From Solirhodobacter olei (GTDB lineage Bacteria > Pseudomonadota > Alphaproteobacteria > Rhodobacterales > Rhodobacteraceae): a stretch of 42,277 nucleotides of DNA. The notes under the pieces were generated by a model. The model was not told where the DNA came from and did not search any database. It saw nothing but the letters and a program-made list of their open reading frames with translations. How positions within the stretch are numbered: position 1 is the first letter of the stretch; each line of letters begins with the position of its first letter. Location: NCBI RefSeq assembly GCF_004010155.1, contig NZ_RRYH01000038.1, positions 1-42,277 of the forward strand, written 5' to 3'. The position numbers were made by a program, and so were the translations under genes. Positions 33,077 through 41,961 of the stretch are shown here, piece after piece.

Positions 33077-34572
33077 CAGTTTGATCTCCCAGGAATTGGC
33101 AATCTGGCCGCGGCCTGGGAGCGAGCGTAGGCAGGAAATCCATTGTACGCCTCAAGCTTCTCGACGTGCGTCCAGCGCAGCTGTTCGCCGAGAGCAACAA
33201 GTAGCTTGGGCAATTCGTGCTCCAGGGGTTCGCCGGCGGTCGCCACAAACCGGCAACTCCAATGCGTCCCCGTCTCTGCCGTTGCCGATCTGGCCGGCCA
33301 AATTGCTTTGCCCCGGCTCGAAATCATAGATAGTCGGAAGTTGCCCGTGTCCATCGCGTGGATCCGCTCTGCCAGTGCCCCCGGGGTGCCATGCCACTCG
33401 ACGCAAATGTCTACGCCCTCGAACACGCGGATCAGCTCCCCTCGCGGGGACCGCCGACGCAGTTGCGGATTATGAGTGATCGTTCGTAGTGCTGGCTCAG
33501 GGGTAATCGGTGGAACCGCGTCGAGTTCGGCGACGATCCCCTCGACGAACGCCATCGCCGATATGACGTCACCAGACTGGACCGCATCGGAACGCAGCGT
33601 GTTGTGCCGCGCGTATGCACGTCGAACCGCCGCTTCGACTCGCGCCGCGGCACCGGCAATTCCAAGGTGGCGCAGCATCATTGCGGCAGCGAGGATCATG
33701 GCGGTCGGATTGGCGCGGTCCCGCCCTGCGAGCCGAGGGGAACAGCCTTGAAGAACCTCGAACATTGCAACGTCGCGACCGAGATAGGCCGAAGGAACGA
33801 ACGCCAGCCCGCCAGCGAGCCCGGTTGCGAGGTCGGCAAGGACGTCGCCGGACGTGCCGCTGGCGAGCACCATCTCGAACTGCTCAGGGTGAAGAACCAA
33901 CTGCCGGGCGCAGTTATCGGCCAGGATATCATGGGCGCCTATCTCCGGATGCTCAGCCGCAACGCTTTCGAAGGCACGCAGGAAGAGACCTTCCGTCAGC
34001 TTTAGAGTGTCGGATCGGTGGGCGCAGATGATCCTCTTGCGTCCTTCGTTTCGTGCCAATCCAATGGCGAGCCGAGCGATCCGCTCCGCGCCTTGACGAG
34101 TGACCAGATTGACGCCCTGCGCCACGTCGGGCGAATGCATCTTCTCCAATGCGCCAACCAAGCCCTCCTCCGTATCGCGCACAATGGTCAGGTCGATGTC
34201 GCGGCCGGGATAGGGCCCCGGAACGCCCGGAAGCGTTCTGATGCGTCGGACGTTTCCGTAGAGTTCGAACGTCTGCACTAGGGTGCGGCCGACGCCGTCA
34301 CCAAACCCGCCGAGGGGTGGCCCCATCGGGGCTTTCAGCACGACGCCTGCCGTCGCGATCGCATCAAGAGCTTCCGACGGCAGCTCCGCGCCATCCATTT
34401 CCGCCTCGATCCAGTCGATCCCAGGACAGACCGCGTTGATGACGGTCCGGGCCGCGCGAGCCAGTTCGGGTCCGACGCCGGCACCGGAGATCAGCGCAAC
34501 AGGAATTACAGCAGGTGTGGCCTCAACGTTCGGAGCCGCGAGACCGGTTGAAATGGCGCGCCTGTCAAGCAT
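33076..34572 (-). CDS. Isocitrate/isopropylmalate dehydrogenase-like protein lacking catalytic Tyr and Lys
   Basis: A 498-residue protein with the beta-decarboxylating dehydrogenase fold plus the C-terminal domain (about 380-480, DICVEWHGTPGAL) of Thermus-type isocitrate dehydrogenases. Against that enzyme, the segment around 130-145 reads VRDTEEGLVGALE, where Val139 replaces the catalytic Tyr, and AHRSDTLKLTEG has Arg186 in place of the catalytic Lys. The metal-binding Asps in LADNCARQL and SGDVLAD remain, but NLYGD has become GTSGD. It can probably bind a metal and a small acid but not catalyse the normal reaction. ATG 34572 has GGAGG five bases upstream. It is divergent from a LysR regulator. 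Confidence 0.8.
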   Translation of the reverse strand: MLDRRAISTGLAAPNVEATPAVIPVALISGAGVGPELARAARTVINAVCPGIDWIEAEMDGAELPSEALDAIATAGVVLKAPMGPPLGGFGDGVGRTLVQTFELYGNVRRIRTLPGVPGPYPGRDIDLTIVRDTEEGLVGALEKMHSPDVAQGVNLVTRQGAERIARLAIGLARNEGRKRIICAHRSDTLKLTEGLFLRAFESVAAEHPEIGAHDILADNCARQLVLHPEQFEMVLASGTSGDVLADLATGLAGGLAFVPSAYLGRDVAMFEVLQGCSPRLAGRDRANPTAMILAAAMMLRHLGIAGAAARVEAAVRRAYARHNTLRSDAVQSGDVISAMAFVEGIVAELDAVPPITPEPALRTITHNPQLRRRSPRGELIRVFEGVDICVEWHGTPGALAERIHAMDTGNFRLSMISSRGKAIWPARSATAETGTHWSCRFVATAGEPLEHELPKLLVALGEQLRWTHVEKLEAYNGFPAYARSQAAARLPIPGRSN

Positions 34573-34613
34573 CGGGTCCTCCAGGTCAGCGTTCCGACTT
34601 GGAGGGAGGTGAT

Positions 34614-34635
34614 GTTGCAGCGTCCTAAGTGCAAC
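34614..34635. promoter_or_regulatory. LysR-type dyad between the dehydrogenase-like gene and lysR
   Basis: GTTGCA (34614-34619) and TGCAAC (34630-34635) form a perfect inverted repeat with a 10-bp spacer, in the 97-bp divergent region. It encloses a T-N11-A pattern, as expected for the primary binding site of the adjacent LysR-type regulator. Confidence 0.6.
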
Positions 34636-34669
34636 CATAACTATTCTGAAACTCTGATTGGAAAAATCT

Positions 34670-35611
34670 ATGGATCCGACCCCACTCCCGACCCTCAAGC
34701 AGCTTCGCTACTTCGTGGCTCTGGCCGAGGCCGGGCATTACCGCAAGGCCGCCGAAAGGCTGGGGATCAGCCAGCCCTCGCTGAGTGTACAGATCGGCAA
34801 CCTCGAGGCTACCTTGCGCCATTTGCTGGTCGAGCGTGGCCGGGCCGGTGCGATCTTGACCCCAGCCGGGCGGGAGGTGCTTGCGCGGGCAAAGGCGATC
34901 ATCGACGATGTGGCCGCGTTGACAGAGACGTCCGAGAGCCTGCGCAGCGGCCTGGCGGGGACGTTCCGGCTCGGGTCCTCCACTACACTTGGTCCTTATC
35001 TGTTGCCTCGAGTGGTGCGTCGGCTTCATGCAGACCATCCGGCATTGCGCCTCCTCATCCGCGATGGCATCCCACGTGACCTGTTGACGGACCTTCTCGA
35101 AGGACGGCTCGATCTGGTGCTGACCCAGCTGCCGGTGCCCTCGGCCGACCTGATGGTGACGCGGCTCTTTCGCGAGCCGCTCTGGCTGGCGGTGGCGCAT
35201 GATCACCCGCTGGCGGATCGTTCCAATACTGAGGACGTAGATCTCGCGAAGGAAACGCTCTTGACCCTGTCGGATGGGTTTGCGCTGCACGCCCAGATCG
35301 CCGAACTCGCCCATGACGCTGGCGCGGCTCTTCGGCTGGACTACGAGGGAACGAGCCTTGATGCGTTACGCCAGATGGTGGCCATGAATATGGGGGTCGC
35401 GCTCCTACCAGCGCTCTACGCTCAGTCTGAGATCCGATCGCGCAACGGTGATGTCTCACTCCTGCCGTTCCGGCACGGCCGCCTCACGCGCTCGATCGGA
35501 GTAGTCTGGCGAAAGACTACAGGTCGGACTCCAGGACTCGCCGCCTTTGCCGAAGTCATTCGCTCCGTGGTGGGTGATGACTTCGTCGGCGTGGTTCATA
35601 TGGATGGGTAA
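34670..35611 (+). CDS. LysR-family transcriptional regulator (OxyR-like, without cysteines)
   Basis: A 313-residue LysR protein. The helix-turn-helix is at about residues 7-62 (LKQLRYFVALAEAGHYRKAA, ERLGISQPSLSVQIGNLE) and the effector domain fills 90-300. Sequence style (LPTLKQLRYF, and AVAHDHPLA) is that of the OxyR branch, but the protein has no Cys at all, so the peroxide-sensing disulphide of OxyR cannot form. ATG 34670 is preferred over TTG 34658. It is divergent from the isocitrate-dehydrogenase-like gene, which it probably regulates through the GTTGCA-N10-TGCAAC dyad. Confidence 0.88.
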   Translation: MDPTPLPTLKQLRYFVALAEAGHYRKAAERLGISQPSLSVQIGNLEATLRHLLVERGRAGAILTPAGREVLARAKAIIDDVAALTETSESLRSGLAGTFRLGSSTTLGPYLLPRVVRRLHADHPALRLLIRDGIPRDLLTDLLEGRLDLVLTQLPVPSADLMVTRLFREPLWLAVAHDHPLADRSNTEDVDLAKETLLTLSDGFALHAQIAELAHDAGAALRLDYEGTSLDALRQMVAMNMGVALLPALYAQSEIRSRNGDVSLLPFRHGRLTRSIGVVWRKTTGRTPGLAAFAEVIRSVVGDDFVGVVHMDG

Positions 35612-35934
35612 TGCCGGAGGGTGGATACGATGGTGCTTCTCACTGCCCCTTTTTGTGGCGATCCATCAGGCAGAAGCTACGCTGCCCAGATCATTCCTTC
35701 TGGGACGTTTCCCCGCACTGACCCGACACCATCCTATCTCGTTCTTGCACGCCGCTCCCTTGCAGATGAGTCCTTCAACAACGGCACAGTTTCCGTAGAG
35801 GGGGCTATCGGAGCGGGGAATAGATCACGTCTGAGGAGCGCATGCCGGGCACAATGATCTAGCGCATCAAAGGAAGCGGTATGCTCTGCTAACCTCCGTT
35901 CATGAGGTACATTGCGTCGGTGAGACCCTGAGCC
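35612..35934. other. Gap without a convincing gene
   Basis: About 320 bp between the LysR gene and the cation ATPase. Frames at 35547-35798 and 35621-35857 have no domain or ribosome site. It presumably holds the ATPase promoter; no clear -35/-10 pair stands out. Confidence 0.4.
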
Positions 35935-38715
35935 ATGCCATCGCATCTGACTTCCCAAACGCTCCGGAGTGCGGCGGCGGCGAGCACTGCGCCTGGCGGT
36001 CAGGAATCGACCGCAGCGTCCGGCAATACACTCAACGCTCACGCTCTTCCTGAGGCGGAACTTCTGCGGACCTTGCAGGCATCTCGCGACGGGCTCACCT
36101 CTGACGAAGCCAAGCGACGTCTAGCAGAGACCGGACCGAACCGACTGCCCGAGCCGCCGCCGCGCAGCCAGATCATGCGACTTCTGACACAGTTCCACAA
36201 CATCCTCATCTACATGCTCGTCGCCTCGGCGGCGGTTGCGATTGTGCTCTCCCACTGGGTCGACGCGGGTGTGATTCTCGCAGTTGTGGTCGTCAATGCG
36301 ATGATTGGCTATGTGCAGGAAGGTCGCGCCGAAAAGGCGATGGAGGCAATACGGGGAATGTTGGCGCCTCACGCCACCGTGCTCCGCGATGGACGGCGGA
36401 AGAGTGTGGACACGGCCGAGCTGGTGCTGGGCGACATCGTTCTGGTCGAGCCAGGCGACCGAGTACCTGCTGATTTGAGGCTTATTGAGACGCGCAGCCT
36501 GAAGACACAGGAAGCGATCCTGACTGGCGAGTCGGTTCCCGTCGATAAGAGTACAGTGGCCGTGAGCAAGGATGCGGCGCTCGGCGACCGGAGCTCCATG
36601 CTATTTTCCGGCACGCTTGTCGCAGCAGGCACGGGCCGGGGCCTAGTCGCAGCGACTGGCGCCCAGACTCAGATAGGTCAGATCAGTGGAATGCTGGGTG
36701 AGGTCGAGACCCTAACGACGCCGCTCGTTTTGCAAATGGATCGCTTTGCGCGCTGGCTGACGGTCTTCATCCTCCTCGTCGCTGGATCTCTCCTGGTCTA
36801 CGGTTATTTCGTCGGGCACCTTCCGTTCCCGGATCTGTTCATGGCCGTCGTCGGCCTTTCGGTGGCAGCGATCCCAGAGGGGCTTCCCGCCGTCCTGACG
36901 ATCACACTCGCGGTGGGAATTAAGGCCATGGCGCAGCGCAACGCCATCGTCCGTCGGCTGCCCGCAATTGAGACGCTGGGATCGGTTTCCGTGATCTGCT
37001 CGGACAAGACCGGCACGCTGACCCGCAACGAGATGGTGGCGACATCATTGGCCACCGCCGGGCATGTCTACTCTGTCGAAGGCAACGGTTACGCGCCCGA
37101 AGGCGCCGTGCGTTGGCGCGAGGCTGACGCCCATCCCGCGGAACATCTCGCGTTGATGGAGTTCGCCCGTGTGGCCGCGCTTTGCAATGACGCAATGCTC
37201 CATACCCATGCCGACGGCTGGCGCGTCGAGGGAGACCCGATGGAGGGTGCGCTGATCGCACTCGCCGGCAAGATCACTGGAGATGGTCCTGAGCCCTTCC
37301 CGCAATGGAGCCGCACCGACGCGATTCCCTTCGATGCCGCGCATCGTTACATGGCTACGCTCCACCACGACCACGAAGGCCACGCCTGCATCCACGTCAA
37401 GGGCGCGCCCGAAACGGTGCTCGCGCTCTGCGCCGACCAGCGCAGCGCCGATGGCGGGGTCGAGCCGCTCGACAGCGCCCAGTGGCACGAACTGGTTGAA
37501 GACCTTGCCGCCGGCGGCCAAAGGGTTATCGCAGTCGCGCTGCGCGCCGTACCGCAGGACCATACCATCCTGAACGCCACCGATCTGGAGGGCCGGCTCA
37601 CCTTGATTGGTCTGATCGGTCTGATCGACCCGCCGCGTATCGAGGTGATCAAGGCGGTCGCCGACTGCCATGCCGCGGGGATCCGGGTGAAGATGATCAC
37701 GGGCGACCATGCCGCGACGGCACGCGCCATCGCCGCGATCATCGGGCTGAAGAACCACGACCGAGTCCTGACCGGCGCGGATATAGAGGCGATGACCGAC
37801 GCCGAGCTGGCCCAGGCAGCGGTTGACACCGACATCTTCGCGCGCACCTCTCCCGCTCACAAGCTTCGCCTCGTCGCGGCGCTGCAGTCCCGCGGGCTGA
37901 CGGTCGCCATGACTGGAGACGGGGTGAACGACGCACCTGCGCTCAAACGCGCCGACGCCGGAGTCGCAATGGGTCAGAAGGGCAGCGAGGCGGCCAAGGA
38001 GGCCGCCGATCTGGTACTCGCCGACGACAATTTTGCCTCCATAGCGGCCGCCGTGCGCGAGGGCCGCACCGTCTACGACAACATCAAGAAGGTCATCAAC
38101 TGGACGCTGCCGACCAGCACCGGCGAAGCGATGACCATCGTCGTCGCACTGTTCGCCGGCATGACCCTGCCGATCACAGCGGTGCAGATCCTCTGGATCA
38201 ACCTCATCACCGCGGCCACTCTTGGGCTTGCCCTCGCCTTTGAGCCCTCCGAGCCCGGCACCATGCGCCGCCCACCCCGCCGGCGCGACGAGCCACTGCT
38301 GACGGGAGCGCTGATCTGGCACATCGTGTTCGTCTCGAGCCTGTTTCTGGTCGCGGTCTTCGGCATGTATGTCTACGCCACCAATCGGGGATATTCGACG
38401 GAACTCGCCCAGACGATCGCGTTGAACACACTGGTCGTGTTCGAAATCTTCCATCTGTTCTTCATCCGTAATATCTACAGCGCATCGCTCACCTGGGCCG
38501 CGGCGAGGGGTACACCGATCGTGTGGGCCTGCGTCGTGACCGTGACCGTGGCGCAGTTTGCCATCACCTATCTGCCCCCGCTGCAGGCGATATTCGGAAC
38601 CCAGGCCGTTCCGGTTCGCGACGGGCTCCTGATCGTCGCTGCCGGTACCGTCTTCTTCGCCCTCATCGAGACGGAAAAGCAGATGCGGCTCGCCTTTCGT
38701 AGTCTCGGCACCTGA
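35935..38715 (+). CDS. P2-type cation-transporting ATPase
   Basis: A 926-residue P-type ATPase. The N-terminal cation-ATPase domain starts near residue 38 (LRTLQASRDGLTSDEAKRRL). Landmarks follow: TGES dephosphorylation loop (about 196), the M4 motif PEGLP (about 312), the phosphorylated Asp357 in SDKTGTLTRNEM, the KGAPE nucleotide-binding motif and TGDGVNDAPAL with ADAGVAMG. M6 reads NLITAATLGLALAFEP, whereas Ca2+ pumps of the SERCA/PMR1 type have NLVTD; the missing Asp argues against a standard Ca2+ site, so Na+, K+ or Mn2+ are open. The first 35 residues are low complexity, and a later start is possible. It acts at the inner membrane. Confidence 0.9.
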   Translation: MPSHLTSQTLRSAAAASTAPGGQESTAASGNTLNAHALPEAELLRTLQASRDGLTSDEAKRRLAETGPNRLPEPPPRSQIMRLLTQFHNILIYMLVASAAVAIVLSHWVDAGVILAVVVVNAMIGYVQEGRAEKAMEAIRGMLAPHATVLRDGRRKSVDTAELVLGDIVLVEPGDRVPADLRLIETRSLKTQEAILTGESVPVDKSTVAVSKDAALGDRSSMLFSGTLVAAGTGRGLVAATGAQTQIGQISGMLGEVETLTTPLVLQMDRFARWLTVFILLVAGSLLVYGYFVGHLPFPDLFMAVVGLSVAAIPEGLPAVLTITLAVGIKAMAQRNAIVRRLPAIETLGSVSVICSDKTGTLTRNEMVATSLATAGHVYSVEGNGYAPEGAVRWREADAHPAEHLALMEFARVAALCNDAMLHTHADGWRVEGDPMEGALIALAGKITGDGPEPFPQWSRTDAIPFDAAHRYMATLHHDHEGHACIHVKGAPETVLALCADQRSADGGVEPLDSAQWHELVEDLAAGGQRVIAVALRAVPQDHTILNATDLEGRLTLIGLIGLIDPPRIEVIKAVADCHAAGIRVKMITGDHAATARAIAAIIGLKNHDRVLTGADIEAMTDAELAQAAVDTDIFARTSPAHKLRLVAALQSRGLTVAMTGDGVNDAPALKRADAGVAMGQKGSEAAKEAADLVLADDNFASIAAAVREGRTVYDNIKKVINWTLPTSTGEAMTIVVALFAGMTLPITAVQILWINLITAATLGLALAFEPSEPGTMRRPPRRRDEPLLTGALIWHIVFVSSLFLVAVFGMYVYATNRGYSTELAQTIALNTLVVFEIFHLFFIRNIYSASLTWAAARGTPIVWACVVTVTVAQFAITYLPPLQAIFGTQAVPVRDGLLIVAAGTVFFALIETEKQMRLAFRSLGT

Positions 38716-39277
38716 TCGGGTCGACCCGGCCTGGTCGAGCGACGATCCTTGATATGACAGCGCACTCCACTGTTGGGGACAAATCCAGTGGTTTCATCAA
38801 TTTTCGAAGAAGCCGTTTTGCCTGAGGCCGGAAATCGACTGATCGTCGGCTCAGCGATGGGCATGACCCACTTTCCACGCCCGCAGGAGGTGCAATCACC
38901 GGTAGTGCAAAGGCTGAATTCTCGACTCGTGTAGGCGCAGCCGGTCCCAGAGATTCTTCTGCATGACGCACGTGAACGACTTTTCCCGTCCCACTTAGGC
39001 TGGAACCGCACGCCCACCTCCCAGACCGCGTCCTCGCGACAAATTGAGACCCGTTAAAGAACGTGCGCACTCCGAGAGTGTGGCAATGATTGAAGTGCGT
39101 CCTCTCCCGGAACTGGGATCCGGGTGTTCGCACTGCAATCCGAGATGCGAACCTCGAGACAGGAGCAGAATTGGGCAATCAGAGATAGCACAGTCACGAC
39201 TTATCACATAGAGTTTATATGCCAGCCTCCAAGCAACACAAACCAAGCCTCGCTATCTCAGGCGGGCCCATGCTGGA
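38716..39277. other. Gap without a convincing gene
   Basis: About 560 bp after the ATPase. Minus-strand frames at 38568-39017 and 38663-39178 overlap the ATPase end and have poor composition. A 10-bp palindrome GGGTCGACCC (38719-38728) follows the ATPase stop. Nothing else is supported. Confidence 0.45.
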
Positions 39278-39442
39278 ATGCGCACTCTCTTTCGCCAAAT
39301 TGTCCTCGATTACCGACGGTCGCGCATCGCGGCGGATGCGGTGAGCGCATTATCAGAGCTGGCGGGCGCTGTGCTTAACCATCCAACTTCTGATCGCAGT
39401 TCGAACTATGATGGACCGGACTCTGCTGGCAATTCAAAATAG
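39278..39442 (+). CDS. Possible 54-residue basic helical protein
   Basis: A short frame whose first half (LFRQIVLDYRRSRIAADAVS, then ALSELAGAVLNH) reads like small alphaproteobacterial DUF1127-type Arg-rich helical proteins, but it lacks the usual LGI-x-R ending. The last 12 codons run antisense over the end of the histidine kinase gene. The ribosome site is poor (CTGGA directly before the ATG). Weakly supported. Confidence 0.25.
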   Translation: MRTLFRQIVLDYRRSRIAADAVSALSELAGAVLNHPTSDRSSNYDGPDSAGNSK

Positions 39443-40860
39443 AATGTTGTCCCAGCTCCCGAATAAGAGTTGAAGTCAATCAGGCCACCGTGCATTTCAA
39501 CAATCTTGCGGGCAATGGCCAATCCCAATCCCGTTCCACTGTGCTTCCGGCTGTCCGAAGTATCAACCTGGGTAAATTTATCGAAAATGGTGGCTTTCGC
39601 TTCATCCGGTATCCCGCACCCATCGTCGCTAACTTCAACACGGATACGCCTCGAGGTAAGGTTGAATTTCCCTGAAATACGGACCACCCCGCCGGTCGGC
39701 GAGAACTTCACGGCGTTAGACAATAGATTTGCCATTACCTGCATGAGGCGATCACGATCCCCTAACACGATCACATCCCGGCAATGGTCCGTCACCTCGT
39801 AAGTGACGCCGTATTGCTGACCATAGCCACCGTATGCCTCGAGCGCATCCCGGACGAGATTGCAGAGGTCGAGTGGCTCTCTCGACAATTTGAGTTTGCC
39901 GGCCTCGAGCTTTTCCATGTCGAGAATACTGTCAATTAGCCGCCCCAAGCGCTCACTGTTTTGCAGGGCGATTGCCGTCAATCGTTTGACCTTCGAGGGG
40001 TCCTCGCTCACCGAGTCCGCCTGCAACATTCCGAGGGCCCCTCTTATAGACGTGAGCGGGGTTCTCAGTTCGTGACTTACCGTCGCGAGGAACTCGGACT
40101 TGGCCTTTTCCGCCACCTTCCGATCGGCGATATCACGCAGGATGCCGACATAAACGAGCCGCCCGGCGATATGGATCTGTGTGACAGTGAGTTCAATTGG
40201 AAACTCAGTTCCGTCCGCGCGACGCGCATGCTCGATACGTCCAGTCCAATCGAAGTGCTTTCTGCCCGTGGTCGCGTATCGTCGCAGATAGGCGTCGTGT
40301 GTTCTTGCTTGTGCACCCGGCATCAGTACATTCACATTCTTGCCGATGACCGTTTCTGCAGCCCAACCAAAAATCCGCTCGCACGCCGGGTTGAAGCTCC
40401 CAATATATCCTTGTTCATCAATTGTAATTATCCCCTCCCCAATATTGTCAATGATTAAACCCAACCGCCTCTCGATTTCATCAGGGTCCCTCATGAGTTG
40501 ATCGAGCAGACGCGCTAATAGGGTCTTGGCAGGGCCTCGCTTATTGAGTAGGCCGAGGTCTATCAAATTTGGATCTGCAAATGGCCGGGTCACCCCCGAC
40601 AACTTTCCCAGGCCCCATAGATTACGCGTCATTGCCTCAGATAGCGCCAGAAGTGCAATCGGAACGGCCAATATCGCCATAGCACTCTGCCAGCTCGCGG
40701 ACAAATGCGTCAGCCAAAGCGCATTCAAACCCGCATAGCCACCGCGCGTAATTATCTCGATCGATTTCAATGCATATGACTGATCAAGTGACAGGTCCAG
40801 AACGGAACCTAAAATGATCAGGCCCGCAACCATCAAGAATGCCAAACGCACCCTACGCAT
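39406..40860 (-). CDS. Membrane histidine kinase with FixL-like PAS domain
   Basis: A 484-residue kinase: two N-terminal membrane spans (about 6-26 and 57-78) with no periplasmic domain, a PAS domain (about 132-248), the dimerisation/phosphoacceptor domain with FLATVSHELRTPLTS (His263) and a complete ATPase domain (N box NLLSNAVKFSP, G1 SDDGCGIPDE, G2 GTGLGLAIA). The PAS follows FixL closely: SFNPACERIFGW, VIGKNVNVLMP, THDAYLRRYATTG with His188 at the heme-ligand position, and Arg208 in WTGRIE at the site of FixL's distal Arg. It may therefore sense O2 through heme. No response regulator gene is in the window. The ribosome site is GGAGGGG. Confidence 0.88.
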   Translation of the reverse strand: MRRVRLAFLMVAGLIILGSVLDLSLDQSYALKSIEIITRGGYAGLNALWLTHLSASWQSAMAILAVPIALLALSEAMTRNLWGLGKLSGVTRPFADPNLIDLGLLNKRGPAKTLLARLLDQLMRDPDEIERRLGLIIDNIGEGIITIDEQGYIGSFNPACERIFGWAAETVIGKNVNVLMPGAQARTHDAYLRRYATTGRKHFDWTGRIEHARRADGTEFPIELTVTQIHIAGRLVYVGILRDIADRKVAEKAKSEFLATVSHELRTPLTSIRGALGMLQADSVSEDPSKVKRLTAIALQNSERLGRLIDSILDMEKLEAGKLKLSREPLDLCNLVRDALEAYGGYGQQYGVTYEVTDHCRDVIVLGDRDRLMQVMANLLSNAVKFSPTGGVVRISGKFNLTSRRIRVEVSDDGCGIPDEAKATIFDKFTQVDTSDSRKHSGTGLGLAIARKIVEMHGGLIDFNSYSGAGTTFYFELPAESGPS

Positions 40861-40990
40861 AATCCCCTCCCCGATGAGGACCCGGTTTGTTCAGAGCCAC
40901 TTCGGACCTGGTATCCGGATCTCTCCAATGACAGCCGCCTACGCTGTCGAGACGCATGCCGAGGAAGACACGTATCTTATGTCTAAAATC

Positions 40991-41008
40991 GGAAATACAT
41001 GTATTTCC
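40991..41008. promoter_or_regulatory. Perfect 18-bp palindrome upstream of the histidine kinase
   Basis: GGAAATACATGTATTTCC reads the same on both strands. It lies 131 bp before the kinase start, overlapping a possible minus-strand promoter (TGACAA, 17-bp spacer, AAATAC). A second dyad TGAC-GTT-GTCA lies at 41019-41029 and a TATAAT hexamer at 41013-41018. This looks like an operator for a dimeric regulator in an otherwise empty 221-bp leader. Confidence 0.55.
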
Positions 41009-41081
41009 CCCATATAATTGACGTTGTCACACTTATCCGTGATGCGGATTCACGCGACGAGTCCGGCGTGTTAGCTGGTGC

Positions 41082-41385
41082 ATGCCGAAGCCATCGCCAT
41101 TCATTACTGCAGGAACAGGTTTTCGGCCTATGATGCGTCACTGTCCCGTCGTGGTTGGCTCTGGATCTGGTTCGATCCGAACAGGGAGTGGCGCCCCGCG
41201 AAGGCCGACAAGCGCGGCCATCCTCAAGCCTTCTCGGAGTGCGCGGTCCAGTTCTGTCTCACCATGACGGTCCAGTTTGACCTGCCGCTTCGGCAATTAA
41301 TGGACGTGGTCGCCAGCCTGCTGGAGATGGCGGGACCGGACCGTGCCAGATTACTCGCCCCGTTATCTTCGGGAGGTGAAGATTG
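41082..41385 (+). pseudogene. N-terminal relic of an IS5-family transposase
   Basis: From ATG 41082 the reading begins MPKPSPF and continues, after a shift of frame, as FSAYDASLSRRGWLWIWFDP, REWRPAKADKRGHPQAFSEC, VQFCLTMTVQFDLPLRQLMD and VVASLLEMAGPD, the standard head of IS5-group transposases (Y-x2-SL-x-RRG-x-L-x-IWFD, then AI-x-CL and the LRQ-x2-G/D segment). A second shift at about 41342 lets VPDYS carry on in another frame. The DDE core is absent. It is a decayed fragment; the frame shifts rule out activity. Confidence 0.7.
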
Positions 41386-41708
41386 AACCGCGCCGCCAAC
41401 GACGGAAATGCGGCAAGCCGATAGGCGCAGAGTACGCGTCCAACGTGTTCATGGTTTGGCACGGCCCGTTGTCGCCGAAAGCCAACCTCGCTTATGGTGT
41501 GAAGTTGAGGGGTAGGGAGGAAGCATTGTCCTGGCAAATTTGGACAAAGGCACCGAACGGGGAGACCTACAGGATTCGCTGTGACACCAGGGAGCAAGTC
41601 GCGAGAGACTACCGCGATTTGCGAGCGCGAGGGCGCGAGGTCGAGGTGCAGGATCATACTGGACAACCCGTCGATCTCGATCAGTTTGGCATCCAAGACG
41701 AGGAGTGA
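41343..41708 (+). CDS. Uncharacterised small protein fused in frame to the IS5 relic
   Basis: An open frame of 121 residues. Its first residues (VPDYS) belong to the IS5-type transposase relic; from about residue 36 the composition is that of an ordinary soluble protein (MVWHGPLSPKANLAYGVKLR, ALSWQIWTKAPNGETYRIRC, REQVARDYRDLRARGREVEV). ATG 41451 would give 85 residues but has no ribosome site, so the original start may have been removed by the insertion. I do not recognise the family. Confidence 0.4.
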   Translation: MPDYSPRYLREVKIEPRRQRRKCGKPIGAEYASNVFMVWHGPLSPKANLAYGVKLRGREEALSWQIWTKAPNGETYRIRCDTREQVARDYRDLRARGREVEVQDHTGQPVDLDQFGIQDEE

Positions 41709-41961
41709 TGCCCTGATCCGAAACGGCCAAGGCAACAAGCGAGACGGCTTTGTCGGGAATCGATGTTAGCCTGCTTCTGCCCTATTCGAATTGCTGGTTT
41801 GGAGATGCTGCAATGCCTCACCGGGTTATGATCGATACTCCGCATTGGGCCGCAAGCGTCGACCGCCATCTCCTCCCGCTTTAGGGGGCTGAGAGAGGCC
41901 ACTTGCATGAAGGGCGGTTTGGTGCGGTGCGCGGTAACGCCAGAGGCCGGCTGCGAGTCGT

